A stretch of 64,000 nucleotides of DNA, taken from assembly GCF_041916735.1 (NCBI RefSeq), contig NZ_JAYRYY010000012.1, one strand, 5' to 3'. Both the position numbers and the translations under genes were made by a program. The notes under the pieces are model-generated. The model was not told the DNA's origin and did not search any database. It worked only from the letters and a program-made list of their open reading frames with translations. The DNA is from Zoogloea sp016790385. GTDB lineage: Bacteria; Pseudomonadota; Gammaproteobacteria; Burkholderiales; Rhodocyclaceae. Positions 45,342-54,672 of this stretch are shown one piece after another (the first letter of the stretch is position 1; each line of letters starts with the position of its first letter).

Positions 45342-46027
45342 TGCAGGGCATCTGGCTGACCGCCTTCACCGCGGTGGATTGGCTTGCCCTAAGCTGGTTT
45401 CTGGTGTGCTGGTTTGGTTACGGCTGGGTGGTGGAGCACGGCCCGGGCGGTTCCATGCGCGGTCTGCTCGGGGCCAGCCACTGGTTCCGCGAGGAATGGG
45501 GGCGGCAACTGCTGCGGCGCGAGGTGCGGGTGGCCGACGCGGCCTTGATCGGCAACCTGATGCAGAACGTGTCCTTCTATGCCAACACCACCATCTACGT
45601 GATCGCCGGCCTGCTGGCCTTGCTCGGGACGATGGACAAGCTCATCGACGCCGCCTCCGATCTGCCCTTTGCCCGCCATGTGTCGCGGGAGGTGTGGGAG
45701 GTCAAGCTGATCCTGCTGCTCCTGGTGTTTGTGGTGGCCTACTTCAAGTTCACCTGGGCGCTGCGCCAGTTCAACATGCTGTCCATCCTGATCGGTGCCG
45801 CACCGCTACCGGGGGAGGGCACCGAAGCGGACGCCGAGCGCTTCGCGAAGGTCAATTCGCTGGCCGGTGACGAGTTCAACCGGGGCATCCGGGCCTATTA
45901 CTTCGGGCTGGCGGCGGTGTTCTGGTTTGTCCAGCCCTGGCTCTTCGCAGCGGTGACCACGCTCATCGTGCTGGTGCTCTACCGCCGCGATTTCATGTCC
46001 AAGACCTACGCCGCCATGCGGCGCTAG
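45341..46027 (+). CDS. DUF599 membrane protein
   Basis: 228 residues with four membrane helices; the DUF599 features NLMQNVSFYANTTIYVIAGLLAL and YFKFTWALRQFN are visible. Function unknown. The start overlaps the stop of the alpha/beta hydrolase gene, and the stop abuts the end of convergent msrB. Confidence 0.9.
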   Translation: MQGIWLTAFTAVDWLALSWFLVCWFGYGWVVEHGPGGSMRGLLGASHWFREEWGRQLLRREVRVADAALIGNLMQNVSFYANTTIYVIAGLLALLGTMDKLIDAASDLPFARHVSREVWEVKLILLLLVFVVAYFKFTWALRQFNMLSILIGAAPLPGEGTEADAERFAKVNSLAGDEFNRGIRAYYFGLAAVFWFVQPWLFAAVTTLIVLVLYRRDFMSKTYAAMRR

Positions 46028-46426
46028 TCATTCGTCCTTGTGCAGCTTGACCGACACCGAGTTGATGCAATAGCGCAGCCCGGTGGGTGCCGGCCCATCC
46101 TCGAAGACGTGGCCCAGATGGGCGCCGCATTCCCGGCACAGCACCTCCGTGCGCACCATGAAATGGCTGCGGTCCTCGGCTTCCTCAACGTTCTCCGGGG
46201 CCGCGGCGCTATGAAAGCTGGGCCAGCCGCAGCCCGAGTCGAACTTGTGGGCCGACGAGAACAGGTCGGCACCGCAGCAGGTGCATACGTATTTACCGGG
46301 CTCGGAGCAATCCCAGTAGCGCCCGGTGAAGGCGCGCTCGGTGCCCTTCTGGCGGGTCACGGCGTATTCCTCGGGCGTCAGCAGGGCACGCCATTCGGCG
46401 TCGCTTCTCTCGATCTTGCGGGGCAT
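46028..46426 (-). CDS. msrB: Peptide-methionine (R)-S-oxide reductase
   Basis: 132 residues, typical MsrB length. Two CxxC pairs (CTCCGADLF and CRECGAHLGHV) bind structural zinc; the catalytic Cys is in RYCINSVSV. It repairs R-methionine sulfoxide in proteins. Start MPRKIERSDAEW at 46426 fits; the frame continues upstream without family similarity. Confidence 0.96.
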   Translation of the reverse strand: MPRKIERSDAEWRALLTPEEYAVTRQKGTERAFTGRYWDCSEPGKYVCTCCGADLFSSAHKFDSGCGWPSFHSAAAPENVEEAEDRSHFMVRTEVLCRECGAHLGHVFEDGPAPTGLRYCINSVSVKLHKDE

Positions 46427-46514
46427 CACGGTTCTCCTGTCGGGGGCGCCATCTGGCATCCGGGTTGAGGTGAGGCGGGCAGGGCGGACCCCGCCCGCTT
46501 GCTTTGACGTGGGC

Positions 46515-47690
46515 TCAATGCAGGTGCTTGGGCATCTGCTCGGCCTGCTCTTCCGGCAGTTCGGCGTGCACCGCTTCACCTTCCGGCGAGGGGTACATGG
46601 GCGCGCCGCAGTCGTCGCAGTATTCCATCGGAAACTCATTGTCGAGGATCAGGATGTCGGTGATGCCGCAGGCCCGCAGGGTGGCCTCGATCTGGCCCAG
46701 GGTCTCGCTGCTTTCGTCCTCGGCGCCCAGCAGGGGCCACACCACGCCGTGCACCACCTCGCTCTGGCCGCTCAGGGTGAAGCCGATGCGGAACTCCTCC
46801 ACCTGGCGCTCGAAGAAGGGTGCCACCACGGCCCGCACGCCCGCCGCCGGGGTGTCGAGGGTGGTGCTCAGGAAGGCCACCGAGGCCTGGATGGAGTAGG
46901 GGCGGGAGGCCTTGTCGGCTTCGCGGCTGGCGGCGAAGTAGGCATTGGGCAGCACCACCTCGAAGGCGCAGCCGGTGAGCAGCGGGGCCACGCAGGCACC
47001 GCCCTGGGCGCGCCATTGCTCCAGGGCCAGGTCGCGGCTGCAATCTTCCTCCTGCCAGCGAAAGATGGGCGCGCCCTTGGGCACTACCACCGCACCCAGC
47101 AGGTAGCGGTTGTCCGACAGAAACTGGGCCGTCTCCGGCAGGTTGTCGGTCTTGATGTGCAGGTCGGTATCCGCTTCGGCGGCCTTGCCCAGGTGGGTGG
47201 CGAAATCCGCCGTGGCGCAGTAGCCCTGGGGCAGCTGATCGGGGCTGAACAGGAAGTCGGCAAGGGCCAGCTTGACGCCGCTGGCCAGCACGTGGGCCTT
47301 GAGGTGCACCCGCAGGTTGGCCATCACCGCCCCGGAGATCGGCGCAGCCGGAATGCGATAGCGCGACCAGGCCATCACCGGCGCCGTGATCAGCAGCACG
47401 TCGTGCTGGTCGTCCGACTTGAGCGCACCCTCCGCCCGCGACTCGATCATGTCGGCGAGTTCGTCATAGGCGTGCACGCTGGAGGTGGCCGAGCTGAGGT
47501 GATCCAGGGCGGTGGTCAGGGCTTCTTCATCTTCGGCGCGCAGCAGGCCATCCACGGCATCGGCCAGGCGCTGGTCCCAGAAGTGATCTTCGGCGCGGCT
47601 GCTGGAGTCGGCCAGGCCGTTGGCGAGCCACAGGAGATGTTCGGCGTCGCGCGGCAGGCCTCCGCGACGCCCGAGTCGGTTGCGTTTCAT
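46515..47690 (-). CDS. DUF2863 family protein
   Basis: 391 residues, soluble, starting MKRNRLGRRGGLPRDAEHLL. The C-terminal YCDDCGAPMYPSPEGE could be a small metal site. DUF2863 is essentially a betaproteobacterial family of unknown function, which supports the taxonomic guess. It lies downstream of ppsR on the same strand with 55 bp between. Confidence 0.8.
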   Translation of the reverse strand: MKRNRLGRRGGLPRDAEHLLWLANGLADSSSRAEDHFWDQRLADAVDGLLRAEDEEALTTALDHLSSATSSVHAYDELADMIESRAEGALKSDDQHDVLLITAPVMAWSRYRIPAAPISGAVMANLRVHLKAHVLASGVKLALADFLFSPDQLPQGYCATADFATHLGKAAEADTDLHIKTDNLPETAQFLSDNRYLLGAVVVPKGAPIFRWQEEDCSRDLALEQWRAQGGACVAPLLTGCAFEVVLPNAYFAASREADKASRPYSIQASVAFLSTTLDTPAAGVRAVVAPFFERQVEEFRIGFTLSGQSEVVHGVVWPLLGAEDESSETLGQIEATLRACGITDILILDNEFPMEYCDDCGAPMYPSPEGEAVHAELPEEQAEQMPKHLH

Positions 47691-47745
47691 CGGGGCTCTC
47701 CTTGTTGGTTGATATGGACGGGGCAGGCGGGCGCTCGCCCTTGTT

Positions 47746-48570
47746 TCAGTACGAAGCGGGGTCGAGCCGGACTTCCTGGAGGATGATGGTGGAGATCTCT
47801 TCGATGGACTTGGCGGTGGAATCGAGCCACTTGATGCCCTCGCGCTTCATCATGCGCTGCGCGGCCTCGATCTCGGACAGGCAGTTCTCCAGGGAGGCAT
47901 AGCGGCTGTTGGGGCGGCGCTCCTGGCGGATCTGGGACAGGCGGTCGGGGCCGATGGTGAGGCCGAAGAGCTTGCCGCGGTGGCGGGTCAGCTCGGCAGG
48001 CAGCTTGTTGCGTTCGAAATCTTCGGGGATCAGCGGGTAATTGGCGGCCTTGATGCCGAACTGCATGGCCAGATACAGGCTGGTGGGGGTTTTGCCAGAT
48101 CGGCTCACGCCCACCAGGATCACGTCGGCCTCTTCGAGGTCGGCATGGGAAACGCCGTCGTCGTGGGCCAGGGTGAAGTTGATGGCCTCGATGCGCCGCT
48201 TGTAGTCCTGGCTTTCGGCAATGCCGTGGAAGCGCCCGGCCGTATGGGTGGAGCGCTGGCCCAGCTCGTTTTCCAGGGGCTCGATGAACTTTTCGAACAG
48301 ATCGAGGAAGAGGGCGTCGGCCACCCGCAGGGCGGCAACGGCGGCCGGGTCTACCAGGGTGTTGAAGACGATGGGCCGGATTCCGCTCTCAACCGCCGCG
48401 TCCTTGATGCGCAGGGCACAATCGCGGGCCTTGTCGGGCGTGTCCACGAAAGGCATGCGGTGGGCGCGGAAGCGGGTTTCAGGAAACTGGGCGAGAAGAC
48501 TGTGACCAAGGGTCTCGGCGGTGATGCCTGTACCGTCGGAGATGAAGAAAACGGGGCGGGTCTGGGTCAT
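47746..48570 (-). CDS. ppsR: PEP synthase regulatory kinase/pyrophosphorylase (PSRP)
   Basis: 274 residues (DUF299). P-loop VGVSRSGKTPTSLYLA (about 152), N-terminal FFISDGTGITAET. It inactivates PpsA by ADP-dependent phosphorylation and reactivates it by Pi-dependent dephosphorylation. Divergent from ppsA with 281 bp between them; I recognise no operator in that gap. Confidence 0.96.
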   Translation of the reverse strand: MTQTRPVFFISDGTGITAETLGHSLLAQFPETRFRAHRMPFVDTPDKARDCALRIKDAAVESGIRPIVFNTLVDPAAVAALRVADALFLDLFEKFIEPLENELGQRSTHTAGRFHGIAESQDYKRRIEAINFTLAHDDGVSHADLEEADVILVGVSRSGKTPTSLYLAMQFGIKAANYPLIPEDFERNKLPAELTRHRGKLFGLTIGPDRLSQIRQERRPNSRYASLENCLSEIEAAQRMMKREGIKWLDSTAKSIEEISTIILQEVRLDPASY

Positions 48571-48851
48571 GGAAGTGCCAACAGGGGAAAGGACATGAGC
48601 GCCGCCCCAAGCAGCAGGGCCGGCCTCGCATCTTATCCCATTCCGGCCAAGTGGCCGCCTACAGGCCGGCCGACGCCGATGAACCCGACCGGCCGGGTCT
48701 CCGTGACCGAATCGGCAGACCCCGGAAAGCCGGGCGCGTTAGGATAAACCCTGCATGCGGCGGGGCAACAAAACGCCTTACAATACGCCCGACAATAATA
48801 ATCCGACACCGCTTTTTACCTTTTTCCCCTTTTCTCCCAGGAAGATCCTCC

Positions 48852-51221
48852 ATGTCCCGTAACGTCATTCCCTTCCAAGAGCTTCGCATGTCCGATGTGG
48901 AGCAGGTTGGCGGAAAGAACGCCTCGCTCGGCGAAATGATCAGCCAGCTGCCCGCCAGTGTGCGTGTGCCCGGCGGCTTCGCCACCACGGCCGATGCCTA
49001 CCGCGAGTTCCTCGCCTATCAAGGCCTCGCCGAGCGCATCAGCAGCGCCCTCGAGAGCCTGGACGTGGATGACGTGGTGGCCCTGGCCCGCACCGGCGCC
49101 CAGATCCGCCAGTGGATCGTGGACACCCCCTTCCCGCCGGCCCTCGAAGCCGACATCAAGGCCGCCTACGAAAAGCTCACCGCCGAAGGTGAAGGCAGCT
49201 TTGCCGTGCGTTCGTCGGCCACCGCCGAAGATCTGCCCGATGCCTCCTTCGCCGGCCAGCAGGAATCCTTCCTGAACATCCACGGCTACGAGAACATCCT
49301 CCACGCCATCAAGGAAGTGTTCGCGTCCCTCTACAACGACCGCGCCATCGCCTACCGCGTGCACAAAGGCTTCACCCACGCCGAAGTCGCCCTGTCCGCC
49401 GGCGTGCAGCGCATGGTCCGCTCCGACATCGGCGCCTCCGGCGTGATGTTCACCATGGACACCGAATCCGGCTTCGACGGCGTGGTCTTCATCACCGCCT
49501 CCTACGGCCTCGGCGAAACCGTGGTGCAGGGCGCGGTGAACCCCGACGAGTTCTACGTGCACAAGGCCACCCTGGCCCAGGGCAAGCCCGCGGTGATCCG
49601 TCGCAACCTCGGCTCCAAGCTCATCAAGATGGTCTTTGCCGAGAAGAAGGAAGCCGGCAAGTCCACCCGCACCATCGACGTGCCCGAGGCCGAGCGCAAC
49701 GTTTACTCCCTCACCGACGCCGACGTGCTCGAGCTGGGCCGCTACGCCCTGGTCATCGAACAGCACTACGGCCGCCCCATGGACATCGAGTGGGGCAAGA
49801 GCGGCGACGACGGCAAGCTCTACATCCTCCAGGCCCGCCCCGAAACCGTGAAGAGCCAGCAGACCGGCCACGTGATGGAGAAGTACCGCCTCAAGCAGTA
49901 CGGCAAGTCCCTCACCCACGGCCGCGCCATCGGCCAGAAGATCGGCGCAGGCCAGGTCCGCGTCGTCAAGGACGCCTCCGAGATGGACCGCGTCAAGGCC
50001 GGCGACATCCTCGTCACCGACATGACCGACCCCAACTGGGAGCCGGTGATGAAGCGCGCCTCCGCCATCGTCACCAACCGCGGCGGCCGCACCTGCCACG
50101 CCGCCATCATCGCCCGTGAGCTGGGCATCCCGGCCATCGTTGGCTGCGGCAACGCCACCGAAGTGCTGGAGGAAAACGACGAAGTCACCGTGTCGTGCGC
50201 CGAAGGCGACACCGGCTACGTGTACCGCGGCAAGCTGGAGTTCGAAGTCGTCACCACCGACATGGGCAACCTGCCCGACATTCCGGTGAAGATCATGATG
50301 AACGTGGGCAACCCGGAGCTCGCCTTCGAATTCGCCCAGATCCCCAACGGCGGCGTCGGCCTGGCCCGCCTGGAGTTCGTCATCAACAACATGATCGGCA
50401 TCCACCCCAAGGCCATCCTCGAGATCGGCCAGGTGCCGGCCAGCCTGCGCGCCGAGATCACCCGCCGCTCCCGCGGCTACGCCACCCCCAAGCAGTTCTT
50501 CGTCGAGAAGCTGGTGGAAGGCGTCGCCACCATCGCCGCGGCCTTCTACCCCAAGCCCGTGATCGTGCGCCTGTCCGACTTCAAGTCCAACGAATACCGC
50601 AAGCTGCTGGGCGGCGAGATCTACGAGCCGGAAGAAGAAAACCCCATGCTGGGTTTCCGTGGCGCCTCCCGCTACATCTCCCACAGCTTCCGTGACTGCT
50701 TCGAACTCGAATGCGCAGCCATGAAGAAGGTGCGCAACGAACTGGGCCTCACCAACGTGCAGCTGATGGTGCCCTTCGTGCGCAACCTGGACGAAGCCAA
50801 GGGCGTGGTCGATCTGCTGGCCGAGCACGGTCTCAAGCAGGGCGAAAACGAGCTCAAGCTCATCATGATGTGCGAGATCCCCTCCAACGCCCTGCTGGCC
50901 GAGCAGTTCCTGGAGCACTTCGACGGTTTCTCCATCGGCTCCAACGACCTCACCCAGCTCACCCTGGGCCTGGATCGCGACTCCGGCCTGGTGGCCCACG
51001 CCTTCGACGAACGCGACCCGGCCGTGAAGATGCTGCTGTCCATGGCCATCAGCGGCGCCAACAAGCTGGGCAAGTACGTGGGCATCTGCGGCCAGGGCCC
51101 CTCCGACCACGCCGACTTCGCCGAATGGCTGATGGACGAAGGCATCCAGACCATCTCCCTCAACCCGGATACCGTGGTGGATACCTGGCTGAAGCTGGCG
51201 GCGCATAGCAAGGGCGAGTGA
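48852..51221 (+). CDS. ppsA: Phosphoenolpyruvate synthase
   Basis: 789 residues: ATP-grasp N-terminal domain with GGKNASLGEM, the swivelling phosphohistidine domain with GGRTCHAAIIARELG, where the adjacent Thr is the PpsR target, and a TIM-barrel PEP-binding C-terminus with CGQGPSD. It converts pyruvate and ATP to PEP for gluconeogenesis. The start at 48852 (MSRNVIPFQELRM) fits homologues and follows AGGAAGATCC. Codon use is very strongly GC-biased, as for a highly expressed gene. Confidence 0.97.
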   Translation: MSRNVIPFQELRMSDVEQVGGKNASLGEMISQLPASVRVPGGFATTADAYREFLAYQGLAERISSALESLDVDDVVALARTGAQIRQWIVDTPFPPALEADIKAAYEKLTAEGEGSFAVRSSATAEDLPDASFAGQQESFLNIHGYENILHAIKEVFASLYNDRAIAYRVHKGFTHAEVALSAGVQRMVRSDIGASGVMFTMDTESGFDGVVFITASYGLGETVVQGAVNPDEFYVHKATLAQGKPAVIRRNLGSKLIKMVFAEKKEAGKSTRTIDVPEAERNVYSLTDADVLELGRYALVIEQHYGRPMDIEWGKSGDDGKLYILQARPETVKSQQTGHVMEKYRLKQYGKSLTHGRAIGQKIGAGQVRVVKDASEMDRVKAGDILVTDMTDPNWEPVMKRASAIVTNRGGRTCHAAIIARELGIPAIVGCGNATEVLEENDEVTVSCAEGDTGYVYRGKLEFEVVTTDMGNLPDIPVKIMMNVGNPELAFEFAQIPNGGVGLARLEFVINNMIGIHPKAILEIGQVPASLRAEITRRSRGYATPKQFFVEKLVEGVATIAAAFYPKPVIVRLSDFKSNEYRKLLGGEIYEPEEENPMLGFRGASRYISHSFRDCFELECAAMKKVRNELGLTNVQLMVPFVRNLDEAKGVVDLLAEHGLKQGENELKLIMMCEIPSNALLAEQFLEHFDGFSIGSNDLTQLTLGLDRDSGLVAHAFDERDPAVKMLLSMAISGANKLGKYVGICGQGPSDHADFAEWLMDEGIQTISLNPDTVVDTWLKLAAHSKGE

Positions 51222-51246
51222 TCCCGCACCTGCGCTGAGTAGTAAA

Positions 51247-51284
51247 AAAGGCCGGCCCGTCGAAAGACGGGCCGGTTTTGTTTT
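51247..51284 (+). terminator. Terminator after ppsA
   Basis: 10-bp stem CCGGCCCGTC/GACGGGCCGG with a GAAA tetraloop, A-run before and TTTTGTTTT after. It also marks the left edge of the retroelement region. Confidence 0.95.
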
Positions 51285-51374
51285 GGGGTAGGCGATCACG
51301 GTTAACAATCGGGCTGAGGCGTCCCCCGTGCGCGTTGATATATGATCTTTGGGACCCTTTTCGAGGCGATGCCG

Positions 51375-54329
51375 ATGCCCTCTGATCTACAGACCGTCCG
51401 AATCTTTCTGGCCTCATCCGCTGAACTGAAGCCCGACAGGGAGGCATTCGCGCAGTTTATCGCCCGCCGAAATAAAGAGTGGCTTCCGCGCGGGGTGTTC
51501 CTTCATCTCGACATTTGGGAAGACATCTCCACGGCAATGTCGCCCACCCGCAGTCAGGACGAGTACAACCGGGAGGTCGACCGCTGCGACATTTTCGTTG
51601 TGCTTTTCTGGACGAAGGTAGGCTGCTACACGGCGGAAGAGTTCGAGCGGGCTTGGGTGCGTTTCATTGGCAATGGCAGCTCGGCGCGCGTGCCGGCGAT
51701 CTTCACCTATTTCAAGACCACCCCCGCGAGGGCATCCCGTGAAGATACGCAAAGCCTGTGGGTGTTTCAGGATCGGCTTGCCGAGCTTCAGCACTTTCAG
51801 GGTGAGTACGACACCTCCGATAAGCTCAATCTCGAGTTCGGCATTGAGCTTGATCGGCTCGAATCAACCGGCATGATTCGTCTCGAAAGCGCCAGGGAGG
51901 TGACGGACGCGAACCGCCTGCACCGGGAACACCTCGCCATCCGCGCAACCTACCTCGACTGGCTACGCCGCGAGTGCGACAGCGTGGAACTCCTCGGGCT
52001 CGACCTGAAGGAGAGCCGCAACGTCGGCCTTGGCCATGTCTATGTGCCGGCGGTGACAAACGCGGACGTGAAGGGCGAGCGCAAGGGTATCAACCTGGAC
52101 AAAGGCCCCTTCCTGCTGCTCGACAACCTGGGGCGCAGCCCGCTTTACGTGCCCGGCGCGGCGGGCTCGGGCAAGTCCACCTTCTGCCGCTGGCTGGCTC
52201 TGGTGGTCGCCGAGGGGCGGGTTCCCGCGCACCGGCAGATTGCTGTCGACGACAAGGACTTCACTGAGACTCTGCCAGACACCCTCGCCGGCCGCCTGCC
52301 GCTGCTGATCCGCCTACGGGACTGGGCCAGCCATGGGGAGTTTCTCGCCGGCCGCGGAGGCTGGTTCCGAGCGCAACTGGAAGCCAGCCTCGCCGGTTGG
52401 CTCGACAAGACCCGGCCCGGCGAACTCACGGGCGAGGTGTTCCGGGCCGAACTCAAGGCGGGCCGCTGCCTGCTGATCCTCGACGGCGTGGACGAAGTGC
52501 CTGAAAGCCGGGGCGAGCACCTGCCCCGGCGCAACCTGCTCAGCGGCCTTGCCGACGCTTTGCCCGCCTGGCGCAAGGCCGGCAACTGGCTGCTTCTCAC
52601 CAGCCGCCCCTACGGGCTTGAAGCGGAGGATCAGCGCCGGCTTGGCCTGCCCACGGCTGAGCTTGCCGAACTGCCCCGCCCGCTCATGCGGCTTTTCGTG
52701 CGTCGCTGGTTCGATGCCGTCGATCCCGCCAATGCCGTGACCAAGGCCGACGGGCTCTTGACGCACCTCGCCCAGCGGGACGATCTGGCCGAGATGCGCG
52801 CCAACCCCATGCTGCTCACTGCCCTGTGCGTGAAATACGACGAAGGTCGACGCCTGCCCCAGGATTTCTACGCCCTCTACGACGCCGTGGTGCGGCAGGT
52901 GCTCTACAAGCGCTGCGACACCGAGAACGAACGGGATCAGGCCCGCAACCGGCTGGCCGCCATTGCCCTGGGCATGCACCGCGGGGACGCGGGGGCGCCC
53001 AGGGAGACACCCGAGGCCGAGGTGACGGTTGAAGAGGTGGACCGCATCCTCGCCACGCTGGCGGAGGTGGATTGGGTCAGCGAAGCCGGTGCCGCCGGGG
53101 CGGGCGCCAAGCGTGAGTTGCTGCTGTCCGACTCCGGCCTGCTCCTGCCCCGCGACAACCGGCGCGCGGCCTTCTATCACTTGAGCTTTCAGGAGTTCCT
53201 GGCCGCCGAGCGCATCCGCACCTTGTGCGAATCGCCCGAGGGCATTCTCGCCCGCTACGCCGGCACACCGGCCTGGCGGCGCACCCTGCGTTTCCTGTTC
53301 TGTGCCATCGTCGAGCGGGACAAGGCCGAACGGGCTGTCACTGCTTGGCAAAGTCTGCTTCCCGCCCTCGAACCGGCGGCCCTGGACGCCAATCCTGCGT
53401 CCGCCCTGGTGCTTGCCGACAGCCTGGAGATCGTTCATGCCAAGGGCTGGCCGCTGAGCGAGGTCTTCAAAGCGCCGCTGCTCCGAGCCTGTGATCATTC
53501 CTTGCATCATCTGCCGCCCGACATACGTGCCCAACTGTGGCTGACTCTGGGGCGTCTTGGCCTGGATGACCGCCCTGGCGTTGGACTACGCTCCGATGGC
53601 TTGCCGGACATTGTCTGGCAGGACTGCGAAGCGGGGGATTTTCTGTATGGCGAAGCCCGAGAGACTCGCACGCTGAAAACGCCTTTCCGCATCGCCCGTT
53701 ACCCGGTTACCCACCGCCAGTTCCAGGCCTTCGTCGACGCCGGGGGCTACGGGCAGGATAAATGGTGGGCCGGCTTGGCAAAACAACCCGAGGTGATCCC
53801 GGCGCAGTGGTCCGAGCCCAATGCCCCCCGCGAGACGGTCTCCTGGTATGAAGCGACAGCCTTCTGCCGTTGGCTGGATGTGCAGTTCAAAACAGCAGGG
53901 CTGCTCCCGGAAGGCTGGCGGGTGAGCCTGCCGACCGAGGAGCAGTGGGAGCGGGCGGCGCGGGGCGCCGATGGCCGGGAATACCCCTGGGATGGGGAAT
54001 TCCGCTCGGGGCTTGCGAACATCAACGAAACCTGGGGTGATGCTGGCCCCTGCAACCTGGGCCGCACTTCTCCGGTTGGAATCTACCCCGACGGGCAGGT
54101 GTCGAGCGGTGCGCTGGACATGGTCGGCAATGTCTTGGAGTGGTGCCGTAATGAGTACAAGCAGCCGGAGAGGTGTGGTGACGTGGGAGACAGCTCGCGG
54201 GTGGTGCGTGGCGGTTCCTGGATCTACGGCTCCGACCTCTGCCGTGCCGCCTTCCGCGACTGGGACGCCCCCGGCGACCGCTACCACGGTCTGGGTTTTC
54301 GGGTGTGTTGCGCGCCCCCCATCGTGTGA
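51375..54329 (+). CDS. DGR variable protein 1: DUF4062-like / NACHT / FGE-CLec
   Basis: 984 residues from the ATG at 51375, chosen for GAGG 8 bp upstream; ATGs at 51342 and 51369 are alternatives. Domains: DUF4062/TIR-like N-terminus (1-110, VRIFLASSAELKPDREAF), NACHT NTPase (about 250-560; Walker A GAAGSGKST near 261, Walker B LLILDGVDEVP near 365), a helical region, then an FGE-sulfatase/C-type-lectin-fold domain (about 745-984, MVGNVLEWCRNEY). Its last 132 bp are VR1. The layout is that of an NTP-dependent conflict sensor whose ligand-binding end is diversified; the ligand and effector output are unknown. Confidence 0.9.
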   Translation: MPSDLQTVRIFLASSAELKPDREAFAQFIARRNKEWLPRGVFLHLDIWEDISTAMSPTRSQDEYNREVDRCDIFVVLFWTKVGCYTAEEFERAWVRFIGNGSSARVPAIFTYFKTTPARASREDTQSLWVFQDRLAELQHFQGEYDTSDKLNLEFGIELDRLESTGMIRLESAREVTDANRLHREHLAIRATYLDWLRRECDSVELLGLDLKESRNVGLGHVYVPAVTNADVKGERKGINLDKGPFLLLDNLGRSPLYVPGAAGSGKSTFCRWLALVVAEGRVPAHRQIAVDDKDFTETLPDTLAGRLPLLIRLRDWASHGEFLAGRGGWFRAQLEASLAGWLDKTRPGELTGEVFRAELKAGRCLLILDGVDEVPESRGEHLPRRNLLSGLADALPAWRKAGNWLLLTSRPYGLEAEDQRRLGLPTAELAELPRPLMRLFVRRWFDAVDPANAVTKADGLLTHLAQRDDLAEMRANPMLLTALCVKYDEGRRLPQDFYALYDAVVRQVLYKRCDTENERDQARNRLAAIALGMHRGDAGAPRETPEAEVTVEEVDRILATLAEVDWVSEAGAAGAGAKRELLLSDSGLLLPRDNRRAAFYHLSFQEFLAAERIRTLCESPEGILARYAGTPAWRRTLRFLFCAIVERDKAERAVTAWQSLLPALEPAALDANPASALVLADSLEIVHAKGWPLSEVFKAPLLRACDHSLHHLPPDIRAQLWLTLGRLGLDDRPGVGLRSDGLPDIVWQDCEAGDFLYGEARETRTLKTPFRIARYPVTHRQFQAFVDAGGYGQDKWWAGLAKQPEVIPAQWSEPNAPRETVSWYEATAFCRWLDVQFKTAGLLPEGWRVSLPTEEQWERAARGADGREYPWDGEFRSGLANINETWGDAGPCNLGRTSPVGIYPDGQVSSGALDMVGNVLEWCRNEYKQPERCGDVGDSSRVVRGGSWIYGSDLCRAAFRDWDAPGDRYHGLGFRVCCAPPIV
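54193..54324 (+). repeat. DGR variable repeat 1 (VR1)
   Basis: Aligns without gaps to the TR at 54496-54627 (offset 303). It differs at 17 positions, every one an A in the TR (to G, T or C); 0 of the 106 non-A positions differ. Variable codons fall in the FGE/CLec ligand face between SWI and LGFRV. It encodes the last part of the NACHT-FGE protein. Confidence 0.97.
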
Positions 54330-54379
54330 GCCTCTGACCTCTGAATCGCTGATCTCTGTTCTCTGGGTCTGGAGGGGCC
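54291..54379 (+). repeat. Left arm of 89-bp inverted repeat (VR1 end plus 3' flank)
   Basis: Identical but for one base (54338) to the reverse complement of 55091-55179. It includes the GC-rich constant end of VR1 (putative initiation-of-mutagenic-homing site, CTGGGTTTTCGGGTGTGTTG), the stop codon and about 50 bp of flank. The TR lacks this flank. Confidence 0.93.
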
Positions 54380-54383
54380 ATTC

Positions 54384-54402
54384 CGGCGCGCGGAGCGCGC
54401 CG
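54384..54402 (+). other. DGR-type hairpin downstream of VR1
   Basis: 8-bp stem CGGCGCGC/GCGCGCCG with a GGA triloop, 60 bp after VR1. DGR target genes commonly carry a short GC hairpin/cruciform downstream of the VR that aids retrohoming. The matching hairpin after VR2 supports this role. Confidence 0.8.
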
Positions 54403-54495
54403 TCGAAATTTCCCTTTTTCAACCCAATCTTGCGATCTCCCCGGCCGGCTTCCATACTCGGAAAGCCGGCATTTGCCGGTGGGGCAGTCTGCGGC

Positions 54496-54627
54496 GCTCG
54501 CGGGTGGTGCGTGGCGGTTCCTGGATCAACAACTCCGACAACTGCCGTGCCGCCTACCGCAACAGGAACACCCCCGACAACCGCAACAACAATCTGGGTT
54601 TTCGGGTGTGTTGCGCGCCCCACATCG
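54496..54627 (+). repeat. DGR template repeat (TR)
   Basis: 132 bp with 26 A residues, 23 of them packed in the middle 66 bp as AAC, AAT, GAC, ACC and similar codons. It would read RGGSWINNSDNCRAAYRN in the same frame as the FGE end, but no FGE domain precedes it and it sits between VR1 and the RT remnant, as a TR should. 3' end is CACATCG where both VRs have CCCATCG, the expected TR/VR (IMH*/IMH) difference. Confidence 0.96.
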
Positions 54628-54672
54628 ACCCCTTCCCCGTGGGCGCCGTGCCGCCATGCATGGCCGGACGCC

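Noticed and set aside
48816..51308. Long open frame antisense to ppsA
   Set aside because: Mirror of the strongly biased ppsA codons; His/Gly/Ala-rich without family features.
54480..54660. A third, truncated FGE gene or pseudogene copy
   Set aside because: It reads like an FGE C-terminus, but the rest of the domain is absent and its differences from VR1 fall only on adenines. That fits a DGR template, not a decaying gene copy.
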